A DNA stretch of 64,000 nucleotides from Prorocentrum cordatum. Its lineage: Eukaryota; Sar; Dinophyceae; Prorocentrales; Prorocentraceae. Where the stretch lies: the NCBI GenBank assembly GCA_963575745.1, contig CAUYUJ010014560.1, positions 307,834 to 371,833 on the forward strand, given 5' to 3'. The notes below the pieces were generated by a model. The model saw only the letters and a program-made list of their open reading frames with translations, made no database searches and was not told the origin of the DNA. A program made the position numbers and the translations under genes. Shown in pieces: positions 42,432 to 53,480 of the stretch. Numbering within the stretch: position 1 is the stretch's first letter; each line of letters opens with the position of its first letter.

Positions 42432-42588
42432 TTGGATGGGTTGGCACCTCTTTCTTTTCTTTTTCTTTGTTGTTGTGCATTGCTCATTGCATGTGTAGCA
42501 GCAGAGGTATGGAGCACGGATGTCCCAAGCCCCGCGTTGCATCAACCTCCCATCCGCCTCGTCATCGTCATCGTCATCATCGTCATAG
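42432..42588 (+). other. 3' region after LINE ORF2
   Basis: A T-rich pyrimidine stretch (42,450-42,475) and a GTC/ATC microsatellite (42,558-42,588) follow the stop. No poly(A) tail was found here. Confidence 0.45.
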
Positions 42589-42589
42589 G

Positions 42590-44045
42590 GAGCTTCACCG
42601 AGGGCCCCAGCGGGAGCGTCCGCATGGCACCGCCGCCCCATTTTGGCACACCACTCACACGGTCCGTGGCCCAATAAGGAGCTCCACCGAAGGTCCCAGC
42701 GGGAGCGTCCGCATGGCACCGCAGCCCCATTTTGGCGCACCCCTCTCATGGTTCGTGGCCCCAACGGGAGCTCCACCGAAAGCCCCAACGGGAGCGTCCG
42801 CATGGCACCGCCGCCCCATTTTGGCACGCCTCTCACACGGTTCGTGGCCTCATGGGGAGCTCTACCGAAGGCCCCAACGGGAGCGTCTGCATGGCACCGC
42901 CGCCCCATTTAGGCACACCCCTCTCACACACGGTTCGTGGCCTCACCGAAGGCCCCAACGGGAGCGTCCGCATGGCACCGCCGCCCCATTTTGGCACACC
43001 CCTCTCACGGTTCGTGACCCCATAGAGAGCTCCGCCGAAGGCTCCAGCGGGAGCGTCCGCATGGCACCGCCGCACCATTTTGGCGCACCCCTCACACGGT
43101 TCCTGGCCCCACAAGGAGCTCCACCGAAGGCCGAAGGCCCCAGCGAGAGCGTCCGCATAGCACCGCCGCCCCATGTTGGCACACCCCTCACACGGTTCGT
43201 GGCGCCACAAGGGGGCCCCACCGAAGGCCCCAGCGGGAGCGTCCGCATGGCACCGCCGCCCCATGTTGGCGCACCCCTCTCACATGGTTCGTGGCCCCAT
43301 GGGGAGCTCCACCGAAGGCTCCAGCGGGAGCGTCCGCATGGCACTGCCGCCCCATTTTGGCACACCCCTCACACGCGGTTCGTGGCCCCATGGGAAGCTT
43401 CGCCGAAGGCTCCAGCGGGAGCGTCCGCATGGCACCGCAGCCCCATGTTGGCGCACCCCTCTCACGGTTCCTGGCCCCATAGGGAGCTCCACCGAAAGCC
43501 CCAGCGGGAGCGTCCGCTTGGCACCGCCGCCCCATGTTGGCACACCCCTCTCACGGTTCCTGGCCCCAGGGAGAGCTCAGCCGAAGGCTCCAGCGGGAGC
43601 GTCCGCATGGCACCGCCGCCCCATGTTGGCACACCCCTCACACGGTTCGTGGCTCCATAGGGAGCTCCACCGAAAGCCTCAGCGGTAGAGTCTGCACGGC
43701 ACCGCCGCCACATTTTGGCACACCCCTCACACGGTTCGTGGCCCCAACGGGAGCTCCACCGAATGCCCCAACGGGAGCGTCCGCATGGCATCGTCGCCCC
43801 ATTTTGGCACGCCTCTAACATGGTTCGTGGCCTCATAGGTAGCTCCACCTCCGCATGGCACCGCAGCCCCATTTTGGCACACCCCTCTCACGCGGTTTGT
43901 GGCCCCATGGGGAGCTCCACCGAAGGCCCCAGCGGGAGCGTCCGCATGGCACCGCCGCCCCATTTTGGCACACCCCTCTCACACGGTTCGTGGCCTCAGA
44001 GGGAGCTCCACCAAAGGCCCCAGCGGGAGCGTCCGCATGGCACGG
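42590..44045 (+). repeat. ~89-bp tandem array, about 16 copies
   Basis: Units of 72-97 bp contain GGGAGCGTCCGCATGGCACC, GCCCCATTTTGGC, CTCACACGGTTCGTGGC and GGAGCTCCACCGAAGGC. The anchor CACGGTTCGTGGC recurs near 42,656, 42,745, 42,834, 42,921, 43,003, 43,091, 43,188, 43,279, 43,370, 43,458, 43,550, 43,638, 43,726, 43,815, 43,887 and 43,977. Since 89 is not a multiple of 3, the same peptide motifs cycle through three frames and produce long open frames on both strands. I treat these as non-genic. A related array lies inverted at 61,525-62,165. Confidence 0.85.
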
Positions 44046-45071
44046 GCCTCGCACGGGGCGCGGACGAAACCAATGAGACTCCCCGCTCGCTCGCGTCAGC
44101 GTTTCTCATGCTCATGCACGCGGCAGTCCTTTTTGCTGCCCCCCTCCTTCGACTCCTCTTCCTCGCGGTATGTTTCGTGTAGCGTCCAGCCGTGGTGACT
44201 AGTCACCAATCGAAGTCAACGCCACGTGGGGGTAAAGCGCACCAGCGAATACTGCATGTAGGTCTGATGGAATGTGGCTACTGCGCGACACTCCTCTGCG
44301 CCCAAGCTGTCGCCACGTGTCCGTCGAACCGACTCTATGGGTTCTTTCTCTCTACGGCCGCCTCTGTGGGTACCTTCTACTCCGCCTTCCGTCCCCCTCC
44401 ATGTGCTCAAGACACATTTGGAGTGGGGACGACGGAGAGTTTGGGACGTAGAAAGGGAAGGCAGAGGAAAGGGAGGGACAAGACAGGGGACATGGTCGCA
44501 GGGGACTGCGGAGGTTCGGGTAGATCCTCGGCTGTGGCAGCCGAACACTCGTGGCTCAGCTCAAAAACTCCCATATCGTTTGGGTGGACAATAGAGGTCT
44601 CGATAATCGTGACCACATGCATCAACTCCCCGGTCTGAAGCGTAAGGCTGCAGACCTCCACTGGAGCATATGCAGTCGCGAGCGCATGCCGAAGTCTTTC
44701 AAAAACCTTAGGTGTTGCAAGGAGTTCAGTGCCCCGAAAACATATACAACACATGATTTCGCAACACCAAGTTTCAAACCAAACTGCGCTTGCGCTCTTG
44801 CGAACTCTTCAGAACGCCATAGTTTATCACACTTTTCATTCGATTCAACAAATAGGGCCTTTCGTGCTGCATGTTGACATCATTCGAACGCCCTTGCGCG
44901 CGTGCCGGGGGGGGGGCACCTGTCGAACGCGGCCACAGAGATGCACCAGCCAACGCCAAGCACTAATCGCAATCGCCGCCGCATGTGCTTTGCAAAACCA
45001 GTTTGCGTGCGGGTGGGTGCGATGATTTCGCGAGCAGTGGAATTAACAATTGCGAGCTTCGCACTTGAATT
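44046..45071. other. Unassigned sequence
   Basis: No supported gene. A minus reading at 44,407-44,754 (CFRGTELLATPKVFERLRH; ELMHVVTIIETSIVHPND) has a protein-like composition but no recognised domain. Confidence 0.4.
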
Positions 45072-45229
45072 GCACAACGTAGATCGCACCGCATACACCG
45101 CACCACGTAGATTGCACAACATCGACTGTACCACGTAGATAGCACCGCATATATTGCACCACATAGTTTGCACCGCATACTTTGCAGCACATAGATTGCA
45201 CCACATACATTACTCCACCTAGCTTGCAC
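45072..45229 (+). repeat. 14-bp minisatellite, about 11 units
   Basis: Strict 14-bp periodicity with consensus GCACCACATAGATT. Units vary at a few positions (GCACCGCATACACC, GCACAACATCGACT and so on), but spacing is constant. Confidence 0.85.
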
Positions 45230-46734
45230 AGAACACATTGCTAGAACTATACTGTTTGGGGTCCACGCTGGCTCACATTCTAGAATGCACGCAACGTGCC
45301 GTGCCGTGCTCGCGCGCTATGCCGTGACGTGCTCGGTTTCTCGCGGCACTGACCGCCCGCACCAAGCACGCCCCCTTTCATTTTGACTCACAGCGTGTTT
45401 TTGCATGCAGCTTTCGATGTCTCCATGCACGGTCCAATGCTATTTTGTCCTTCGACTTGCACGGGCTTCTGAGCGGGATGGCCACGAACACTGAGGCTGC
45501 TCCACCCCCCCTGAGCCGACATCCCCAGAACTCCGACGTTTTTTTGTTTTCGTGGCGCCGTGATTCTCTCCACAACGAGAGGAAGTTGAGGCCCCTCGCC
45601 CCCACAAGGACAGTCCCCGACCTCCTCGTCCGACGTCCCCCGCCGCCCACGTGCAGAGCCCCGCACGATCCCAAGGCGGCTGCTGCTCCCCCCCTCCCGA
45701 CATCCCTCGCCCCCACGAGGACAGCTCTCTCTCTCTCTCCCTCTCTCGCAGAGCGCGGCGGGCGCGCGCGCATGTCGCGGTTCTGCGCCGGGACCGGGAG
45801 GCGGCTCCCCACGGCCTGCACGCCAGGCCGTTCGCGCGCGCCACGGGCGGAGAAGCAGGAAGCGGCAACGAGGACGAGGACGAACATGAGGACACGGAAA
45901 ATGAAGATGAGGAGGTTCACGGACAGGACGCGGGAGAGGATGACGAGGACGAGAACGAGGAGGACGAGGTGGATGAGTAATTACGAGGACGAGGTGCGTC
46001 AGGAGGCTCTCGAAGAGGACGAGGACGAGGTGGACGAGGACATTTGCGGTAATAGAAGAAACTGGATCTGCAAGAGGACGGAGAGCAGAACACAGGAGGA
46101 CCGCATTGCTGGATTCCCCGATGTCCGGGCCAGTGCGGTCCAAACCACCCAATAGCTTGGATAGCCTATAGCCGCGAAGCGGCGCGAACGCTGAACAAAG
46201 ATTGTATGAAAGAAACTCTGTCCTTCTGGGCCGCTCGAATTCGAGGGGAACAGCCTCTAAAAAATCGGGAGTACCCTCATGATTCCGACCAACATGTGCT
46301 CATGATTCCTGAATCTAGACCTTGTGGGCACTTACAAATGGCAGGCATGATGATGATGAGCAGCAGCGCCAAATTTCCCTGCCCGCGATCCCAAAAAGGC
46401 CAAACTAGCTGCCTAATCGAACATTCGAATGGAACCCCATCCGACGAGGAGGTCTGGCCACTCTGGGGCCCTTGGGTTTGCGCACAGGCCGTTCGAAATC
46501 ATTCAGCAGAGAAACAAGCCAGGAAGGCGGCCTTAACAGGTTGGGCTTCGGCCCGCCCCCAAAAATAACAAGGCAGAAGGATGCCCCTTCGATTATTGGA
46601 GTAAGATCTGGGGAACCATGTCTTCCGATTTCTTGCCAGACTTTGGCAGATCGGGATTTTGGACTTAAGATCAAGGGGTCCAGAATTCCGCTACCGTGCC
46701 TTGGCGCGTAGTGGAGTGTCCTCAGGTTCCTTGG
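45230..46734. other. Unassigned sequence with purine-rich GA tract
   Basis: No supported gene. 45,855-46,050 is a GA/GAC-rich tract that encodes Glu/Asp/Arg runs in several frames. A short (CT)n lies at 45,724-45,748. Confidence 0.5.
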
Positions 46735-47190
46735 TCATTCGTACTGGATACCTGCAAGGCGGCCCAAGAGCGCTCCATGACGCTCAATATGACCTCAAGA
46801 CGGCCCAAGAGGCCCCGAGCACACGCCCCAAAGGGCATTACGCGGCCCCCAACGAGGGCCCCCCAAAGAGCACATAATTGAGTTTCCATATGCTTGTGCA
46901 TGATTTTAGCGTTCTCGCCTTTTCAGGTGTCCGATGCTCCAAGACGGCGCAGGAGGACCCCAAAGTCGCTCCAAGGGGCCCCCTAGAGGGCCCAATATGC
47001 CCCCACGGCTCTGACTTCGAGCCCTCCGTCTCAAGATGACCCCCGAGACCGCCATCAGGCCCCGAAGAAGCCGAAGAGGCCCCCAAGAGGCCCCCAAACG
47101 GCCTCAAGAGGCCCCCGAGAGGCCCCAAGACACCCCAACACTACCTCCGATAAGCTTCCAAGAGCCCTCCGGAGAGGTCCCAGTAGGCAT
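46735..47190 (-). repeat. 11-bp-period GC array with AT-rich core (copy B)
   Basis: GGCCCAAGAG/AAGACGGCC-type units surround a core at 46,866-46,935 that shares ACATAATT, TTTTAGCGTT and TCGCCTTTTC with the core of copy A, in the same orientation. Confidence 0.7.
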
Positions 47191-47860
47191 CTAAGATGCC
47201 TCGGACCTATGCGCAACCCAGGCGCGTTGGCGAGACGGGCCCAAGGCCACCAGATGTCTACTACCAGCGAATGACCTGTAATCAAATCCCTCGATGTCAC
47301 GCGCAGAAATCGGGTGAATCCTGGGCGGCCCTGGATCCAGTGACGGACCGCTCTTCGACGCCTCCGCCGCTTCCAAACTGGCGGATACCCCAGCCGCCTC
47401 CGCTTTGGTGTCGCCCATCGAGGTGTCGACAGGGAACTGCCTGGCTGGAGCGGGATGCGCGGGAAGGGACTCCTTCGGAAAGGCGCGGAAAACGTTCTCA
47501 GAGGACAGAGGCTCAGTGAATACAATATGGGAAGGCGGCGGCGTCGGAGGAGCAGGAGAAATGAAGAGAGAAGACACAAATCCCAGTGGGAACCAAAACG
47601 CGTGCCGAGTGCGCGACGCTCGCGAAGTGCGCAAAGTCAAGGTGCGCCGCGCGCGCCAGGTGCGGCAGGTGCCCCAGGGGCACAAATGTACCAGATGCGC
47701 CAAGTGTACCACATGATCCTATCGCGCCAGGTGCGTAAAGCGCACAGAAATGCGCCAAATGCGCCAGTTCACGTGTTACCACACATGGGGCAATGTGCCA
47801 AAACACCCACCTTGCCAATCAACATGCACTGCAAAGTTGCGGCAGGGTGGCCAACATTGT
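47191..47860. other. Unassigned sequence with GTGCG-rich tract
   Basis: 47,610-47,775 contains many degenerate GTGCGC/GTGCCA motifs at about 9-12 bp spacing. No gene was identified. Confidence 0.45.
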
Positions 47861-47861
47861 G

Positions 47862-47879
47862 AATTGTGTGTGTGTGTGA

Positions 47880-47943
<64 letters not shown>

Positions 47944-48015
47944 GCGTGCGTGCGTGCGTGTGTGTGTGTGTGTGTGTAAGTGTAAGTGTAAGTGTGTGTG
48001 TGGGTGTGCGTGCGT
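47862..48015 (+). repeat. (GT)n microsatellite
   Basis: Almost pure GT/GTGC dinucleotide tract with a GTAAGT interruption at about 47,976-47,995. Confidence 0.95.
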
Positions 48016-48249
48016 CCACCGACAAACAATTTAAATAACTGACAATGAGTAAATACGCGTGGGCCAAGGCAGTGGGCAAAACCGCCGATCCGGCGTGTAA
48101 GTTTGAAAGAGCCTTAGATGTAACCTCAGCTTCAGTTCCTGAGCTTCTGCTCTGCTGGGGGGTGGGTGCCGGGGTGGCTCTGCCCGGGAAGGGGTGTGTG
48201 TGTGTGGGGGGGGGGGGGGACGCGCTGTGCTGCGTTTTCCGGGGGGGGG
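48016..48249. other. Short spacer with long G runs
   Basis: Contains G homopolymers near 48,207-48,219 and 48,240-48,252. No gene. Confidence 0.6.
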
Positions 48250-49110
48250 GGGAGCCTCCTTGGGCCTCTTGAGGGTCATCGAAGGCTTCTTGGGGGCCTC
48301 TTTGGCAATCTTAGGGTGTTCCTGGCCCGTCTGACGCCCTCGGAAGACGTCTTGGGAGCCTCTCTGGGTCGACTTGGGCCCTCTTGACGAGCTTCAAAAC
48401 CGTCTTGGAGGCCATCTCACCTCACACGCCTTGGAAACCATATTCGACCATCTTGGAGACCTCTTGGAACCGTCTTGGGAGCCTCTTGGGCGGTCCTGAA
48501 GCCATCTTGGAGGCCTCTTGGGCGCTCTTGGGGCCATCTTAGAGGCCTCCTGGGCCGTCTTGGGCCGCCGGAAGGCCGAAAACAAGTAAATACCAAAACC
48601 CTTCGAAAACCAATAGGAAATTTGTGATTCTTGTTTCTTCGGGCCTTCCTGGATGTCCTCTTGGGTGCTCTCATGCCGTCTTGGAGGCCGCAAGCTTGTT
48701 GGGCCGTAGTTGCCCAACTTGAGGCCATCTTGGACCGGCTTGGGTGCATCTTGGGCCGTCTTGGAGACATCTTGGGGTCATCCCCGTCTTGGGGACATCC
48801 TGTCGGCAATGTTGGGCCATCTTGGCGGCAATCTGGGACCGTTTCTGGGCCCTCCTGGCCGTCTTAGGGGGCCTCTTGGGCTGTCCCACGGCAATATTTG
48901 AGGCCTCTTGGACGCTCTTGGGGCGATCATGATGGCCTCTTGAGCCGCCTTGGGCCTTCGGAAAACCACAAAGGAAGACCCCCCCGAATCCTTCAAACAC
49001 CTACAGGAAATCAATGGTTTGGGCCTCTTCGGGAGTTCCTGGAGGTCCACTTGGAACCCTCTTGGGCCGTCTTGGAGGCCTCTTGGGGGCTGCTTGGGCC
49101 GTCTTGGGCC
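48250..49110 (+). repeat. 11-bp-period GC arrays with two AT-rich cores (copies C and D)
   Basis: Units of TCTTGGGCCGT / TCTTGGAGGCC repeat about every 11 bp. Two cores (48,567-48,650 and 48,957-49,020) have in common ATTTCCT(A/G)..GGT and GAAGG read on the minus strand. They are inverted relative to copies A and B. Confidence 0.75.
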
Positions 49111-49661
49111 ATCGTGAGACAATCCCTCCCCCTCTACCGCCCTCCGCCCCATCCTCCACCTACTCCTCCACCTCCCCTTCCACCAACCAGATCGCATCGG
49201 AAACGCCCCCGGATCGGCGGCACTGGCCGGAGGCCACTACAATATGAGAGAACACCTGCCATCCCCTTCCAATGCAAACTGCTCGCGGGGTGCCCACTGA
49301 TGATCCAATGTTTGCTGCTACGTGCGCTACGTATGGTTTTTGGCCAGGCGGGTGGGACGTGTGCCCTTTTTCCTGGTCAACGGCCGGTCGAGAACGGGAA
49401 GAGGTGTGAATATTGTGCGACCTGGTAAATGTCGGAAGAAAAAACGGGAGGGAAGGATGCGAGCGAGGAGGGATGCGGTGGAGCACGTGGAGCACTTGCG
49501 CAGCATTGCGTGCTGGAGGAACGAAACGAGGGATGAGGGTGGGGCATCGACAACCGAACGGCTGGCCGACGCCTGAGCTGTAGCCGCCGCGACATCGCGC
49601 ACCGCCCCAGCAGCAAAACCCGTCTTGGGAGGCCCTGCGTAGCTGGGAAGTCTGCCTTGCG
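49111..49661. other. Unassigned sequence
   Basis: A CT-rich tract lies at 49,120-49,190. No gene was identified in the remainder. Confidence 0.5.
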
Positions 49662-50500
49662 CTATGCGGGCAAAGTTCTCGAGACCCTTCTTAGAAGGGT
49701 TTGAACATTCAGCGGCAAACTGTTGCCCGTCATCGGTAGCTGCACCACCGCAATGGCGGAAAACATACATGTTGAAAAGATGCCAGATACCCGGGCGATG
49801 AGACCCACTGGCCGCGTGATCACCAAGCGCAACGGGCCCAGAACCGAAACGACAACGTCTTTATGCCGCACGTGGGCCGCGTCAATGACGCAGCAAGAAG
49901 CGCAAAACTCCCCCAAAATGCCCAGGGCCAAGGGGTCACCGCATATGGAGCATCTGCAACGCTTGCCGCACTTAGAAATACCGTTGGCGCTAACGCGGGA
50001 GGTTCTGTCCATTTTGGTCCTCGGGCGAGCGCTCTCAGGGACCTCCAAATAATCGTTCGACTTGCTGGGCTCTGTCGCAGCCGCGTCGGCGAGGGCTCTG
50101 TCGGCTCTTCTTCTGGCCAGAGCCGATGTCGCGCCCCACTGGTCCGTGAAAAAAAAACAGCGGGGACAACGCGCAGAACCCAATTGCGCTCCGCAGCCAA
50201 GGCAATTGCTTGCGTCGGCCGCAAAGCCAACGTCGCGAAACATCGCGTGACCGGTACAATGATATGCTCAGTCCCCCTCGCTTGAGAACATACCCATGAA
50301 ACATTGTGGCCAAAACCAACGCGGCAACGTGCACTGTCTGCTATGCAACGTCTGGCACACAGCAAGTGCGAAACGCGCGCGGATTAGGGCGGGCGGGCAA
50401 GAAGGGGCATCGGGACCACTCCCCGTGGGACAGATATGGACTCTTCCCCCGGTGCCCTTCTGCAACCTCCAGGCTGGCATGCACGGGGCAGGGCTGATCT
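49662..50500 (-). pseudogene. Zinc-ribbon-like reading
   Basis: The 49,662-50,243 minus reading (193 residues) has two Cys clusters: NCLGCGAQLGSARCPRCF (C-x2-C-x8-C-x2-C) and CGKRCRCSICGDPLALG followed by FCASCC. Hydrophobic segments follow (VVSVLGPLRLVIT; IFSTCMFSAIAVVQLP). The patterns suggest zinc-binding ribbons, but no family is recognised. The reading lies 3' of relic III on the same strand and could be part of that element or an independent gene fragment. Start and end are unsupported. Confidence 0.35.
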
Positions 50501-50569
50501 GGCTCGGGTTCGCGACTCCCCCACTGGTCCTTCAAGGCTCTCTTGGGGGCTGACTTGGTTCGGGACTTG

Positions 50570-51600
50570 AGGTGCTCGTCCAGGGCCTGCTCGCTCACGC
50601 GGTGATCTCCGCCTACGAGAGAGAGCGAGAGAGAGAAAGTATTTTTGCCTTGAGAAGGTCGCGCAACGCAAGGTTCCCATTGCCGACGTCTTCCTCGAAT
50701 AACTCTGCTGGCATGAGTCCGCGAGGGGCCCGCCTGATCTGCGACCCGATGGAATAGAGGCTGTCTCTGATGACTGACAACTATGGCGCTCCGCCGGTCC
50801 ACCTTTGCGCCCGCGCTCCTGCGGGCCAGAGCATCGAAACCGATTTGGCATCGACGACCGACGCGGACGACGCCCTTCGATTCAAACAGCAGCGGCGAGG
50901 AAGGACAATGGCATAAGAGACCTGGCTCAGGCGCCAGCCAAGTTTCGCCGCACCCTCGAAGAGAAGGCCCCGCCACTCGATCTAAAGTTACCGAGACTCC
51001 GCCACATATAATGGAAAACTGAGGGCTTCGGCGGCGGCGGCGGTTGATGAGGCCGCGCGTTCGATCCTCTGGGATCTCCATGGGAGAAGACACACGCAAG
51101 CAGGCTTGTTACTGCGGAAGCTGCTTTCTGCGGCGAGCGCAGGAAAAGGCACCCTGTGCCCTGTGCCCCGCCGCGGCGGGCCGATCAACGCCCCCCCCGC
51201 TCTCGATAATGTCACGAACGACAGCGACGCAGGATCCAGAGGCGACAGAGCGATGTGCTGACTGGCGGTCGACCTGAGGTGCTTGTAAGCTTTTATAACG
51301 AGCTGAGCGCCCGCTATCGCGGGGTTCGGAAGAGCTGCGCTAATTCGGAAATGTCGGGCCTGGATTCCTGGGCGACCCGCTGGGCCTGAACGATCGTGGC
51401 TCGGTGCTGCTTAATTTCGGCGGGGGCCACGGGGGACTCGGGGTCCGCGAGACGGGGCACATCGAGCCGCGTCGGCGTGAGCTGTTTGAGAATGTACTTT
51501 TCCAAATCAACCCGGATCTTGGAATCGCATTGCTTAATGTGTCTCCCCGCGTAGTCGGACTCTCCCTCTCAGGCCGGAGACCTTGAAATGTCGTGCTCTT
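50570..51600 (-). mobile_element. Relic III: copia RT C-terminus and RNase H
   Basis: The minus reading at 51,314-51,590 gives YAGRHIKQCDSKIRVDLEKY then LKQLTPTRLD and QRVAQESRPDISELAQLF. This is the RT-to-RNase H connection with the conserved E-S/T-R-P-D motif of Ty1/copia. Downstream, LPWRSQRIERAASSTAAAAE (about 51,030-51,095) is the RNase H glutamate region. DRRSAIVV (about 50,790) and DSLYSIGSQIRRAPRGLM then PAELFEEDVGNGNLALRDLL (50,645-50,770) form its C-terminal part. The expected final D is replaced or shifted. The domains are in several frames, so this is a relic. No gag, protease or integrase was seen upstream. Confidence 0.65.
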
Positions 51601-52170
51601 CGGGCCCTCGTGGGTCGCTCTTGGGGCTCTCTTGGGGCGCCCTCGAGGCCCTCATGACTTCTCTGGGGAGCTTCCTGGGCCGTCTCTGGGTTTTTTTGGG
51701 GGCCTCTTCGGCCGTCTTGGAGCGATCTGAAGGGCCTCTGACGCGGTCTGGGGCCGTGGGGAGGGGGAACATGGGAGAGCGCAAGAATGCTTCAACAACC
51801 ATTAGGAAATGCATGATTTTCAACTTTTGGGGCCCTTTGGAGGGGCCTCTGGAAGTACTCTCGGGGCGTTTTGGCGGCGTCGTCGGCCGTCCTGAGGCCA
51901 TCTTCGGCGTGTCCATGGCCTCTGGGGGCTGTCTGTGGGCGCCTTGGGGACCCGGAAATCATGTTCCCGGATAGGCTTCCGGGAACATGATTTCGAACGA
52001 GGCCCTCTTGGGCCTTCCTGAGGCCGTCTTGGGGGCATCCTGGGCCGGCCCTGGGGCCTCTTGGGCCGTCTTGGGAGATTCCGTGAGCCTCACGGAACGA
52101 CCCTTTTGGGCCGTCTTGGGCCCTCTTGGGTCTCTCGTGGGCTGTCTTGGGGCTCCTCAAACGCGTCTGG
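51590..52170 (+). repeat. 11-bp-period GC array with AT-rich core (copy E)
   Basis: TCTTGGGCCGT-type units on the plus strand flank a core at 51,770-51,835 (ATTAGGAAATGCATGATTTTC) related to copies A-D. A short inverted pair, CGGGAACATGATTTC and its near complement, lies at about 51,955-51,995. Confidence 0.7.
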
Positions 52171-53480
52171 GGCAATGCGAAGACGAAGCAAAAAAGTATG
52201 CTGAATATGTACGTTTTACTACGGGAACCCTCTGGCGGATGGCAGTTGCCGCGTGGCGCGCGCTGCCGATATGGCAATGGCTGATCACTGTTGGCAAGCG
52301 ACCCCCCCCTTCCGCTGGCCCCCGCTCTCGGCGGCGCAACTGTGACAAGCTGGGGCCTTCCATCCATCTCCGGGAAGACCACGCTCCACGCCGTCGACGA
52401 CTGCACCGGGGGCGGCGCGAATCTCTACCAACGCTGCAACTCGGTGCCCGCGCGAGCCTTGAAACAGCGCGGCCTTTCGGCCCCGCGGCGCGACGTTGCC
52501 GCGCAGAACGGCAGCGCCCGCGCCGCCCACCTCAGCCCCCCCCGAGGGCGTCGTTATCCACCGCGGTAGAGCCAACGTCGGGGTCGCAAACCTCCACCCT
52601 GGTCGATGCGGGATCGCCCGGGCGATCGTCGTCCCCGACGTGAGTGGCCGCGCGGGTCGCGCTCCTTATCCACGGTGATGCGGCGAATCGTGTTCGCGCC
52701 GTGCAATCCTCCGCCGACGCCTCCCCCGACGCGCAGTTCGACGCCGCCCGGCGTTTCCCGCGGCGGGGGCTCTTGGGGCCGAGGGCTTCCGATCCCACCG
52801 GGCGCGCCCGTCGATCGGGTTTCTTGGGATCGGGCGGGGTCGCGGGCGTCGGTCTTGCCGACGAGCCCTTGTCCTCCGACGGCGCCGGGTGCCCCCCCCG
52901 CTGGGGTTTCCTGTGATTGGGGGCCGCCGACTCTACCCGGGCGCCCCCGCCGCGGGGCTTCCCGGGGTCGGCGCCGGGGGGGGCCTCGGCGGCCGCGAAC
53001 TCCGCCCGAATCGCCAATGGATGACTTCATCGGCCGCTCCACCCCGATCCGCTGAACCCGCGCTGCGCCGGCGGAGGCGTCGACCGCCTGCCTCGTGGCT
53101 TCTCCGCTGGAACCCGCGGCCCCTCCTTGGGCAGGGGGGCCGCGCGGGGGCGCCAAATTTCCTCATCATGCTCTGCTTTGTAATCGTCCTGGACAGCCGG
53201 CGACCCTTGCGCCCACTTCGCTTGCGGCCGCCGCTGAAGAGCACGATTTACAACCGGCGCCGCCAAACGCCCGCAGGATCAGTCATTGGTCTTGAAATGC
53301 CAACAGTGCCGACAAGATTTGCACGCCACATACTGTTGCTTCGTGCGTTCGATGCGAATAGAAAGCCTAGGCGAATGAGCAGAAAAATGAATGCCGAGCC
53401 CCGGGGCGGACAATGAAATAGGGCGAACTGACGGAACATAGAAATCCAACCGTAAAATGACGCCATCAACTTGGTTCAGC
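52171..53480 (-). other. Unassigned GC-rich stretch with possible cysteine motif
   Basis: Minus readings are Arg/Pro/Gly-rich across 52,290-53,020. Near 53,290-53,340 a QYVACKSCRHCWHFKTND motif could be a decayed Cys/His finger. The composition makes all frames open, so nothing firmer can be said. Confidence 0.3.

Noticed and set aside
34000-44100. Target-site duplication or poly(A) tail for the LINE
   Set aside because: The element ends are not defined, and no A-rich tail or matching flanks were seen.
42467-44182. Long open frames on both strands across the ~89-bp array (up to about 400 codons)
   Set aside because: They arise from a stop-poor repeat whose peptides cycle through frames. There is no start context or domain, so they are annotated as repeat only.
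47769-48079. Thr/His and Val/Cys repeat ORFs over the (GT)n tract
   Set aside because: Pure dinucleotide microsatellite translation.
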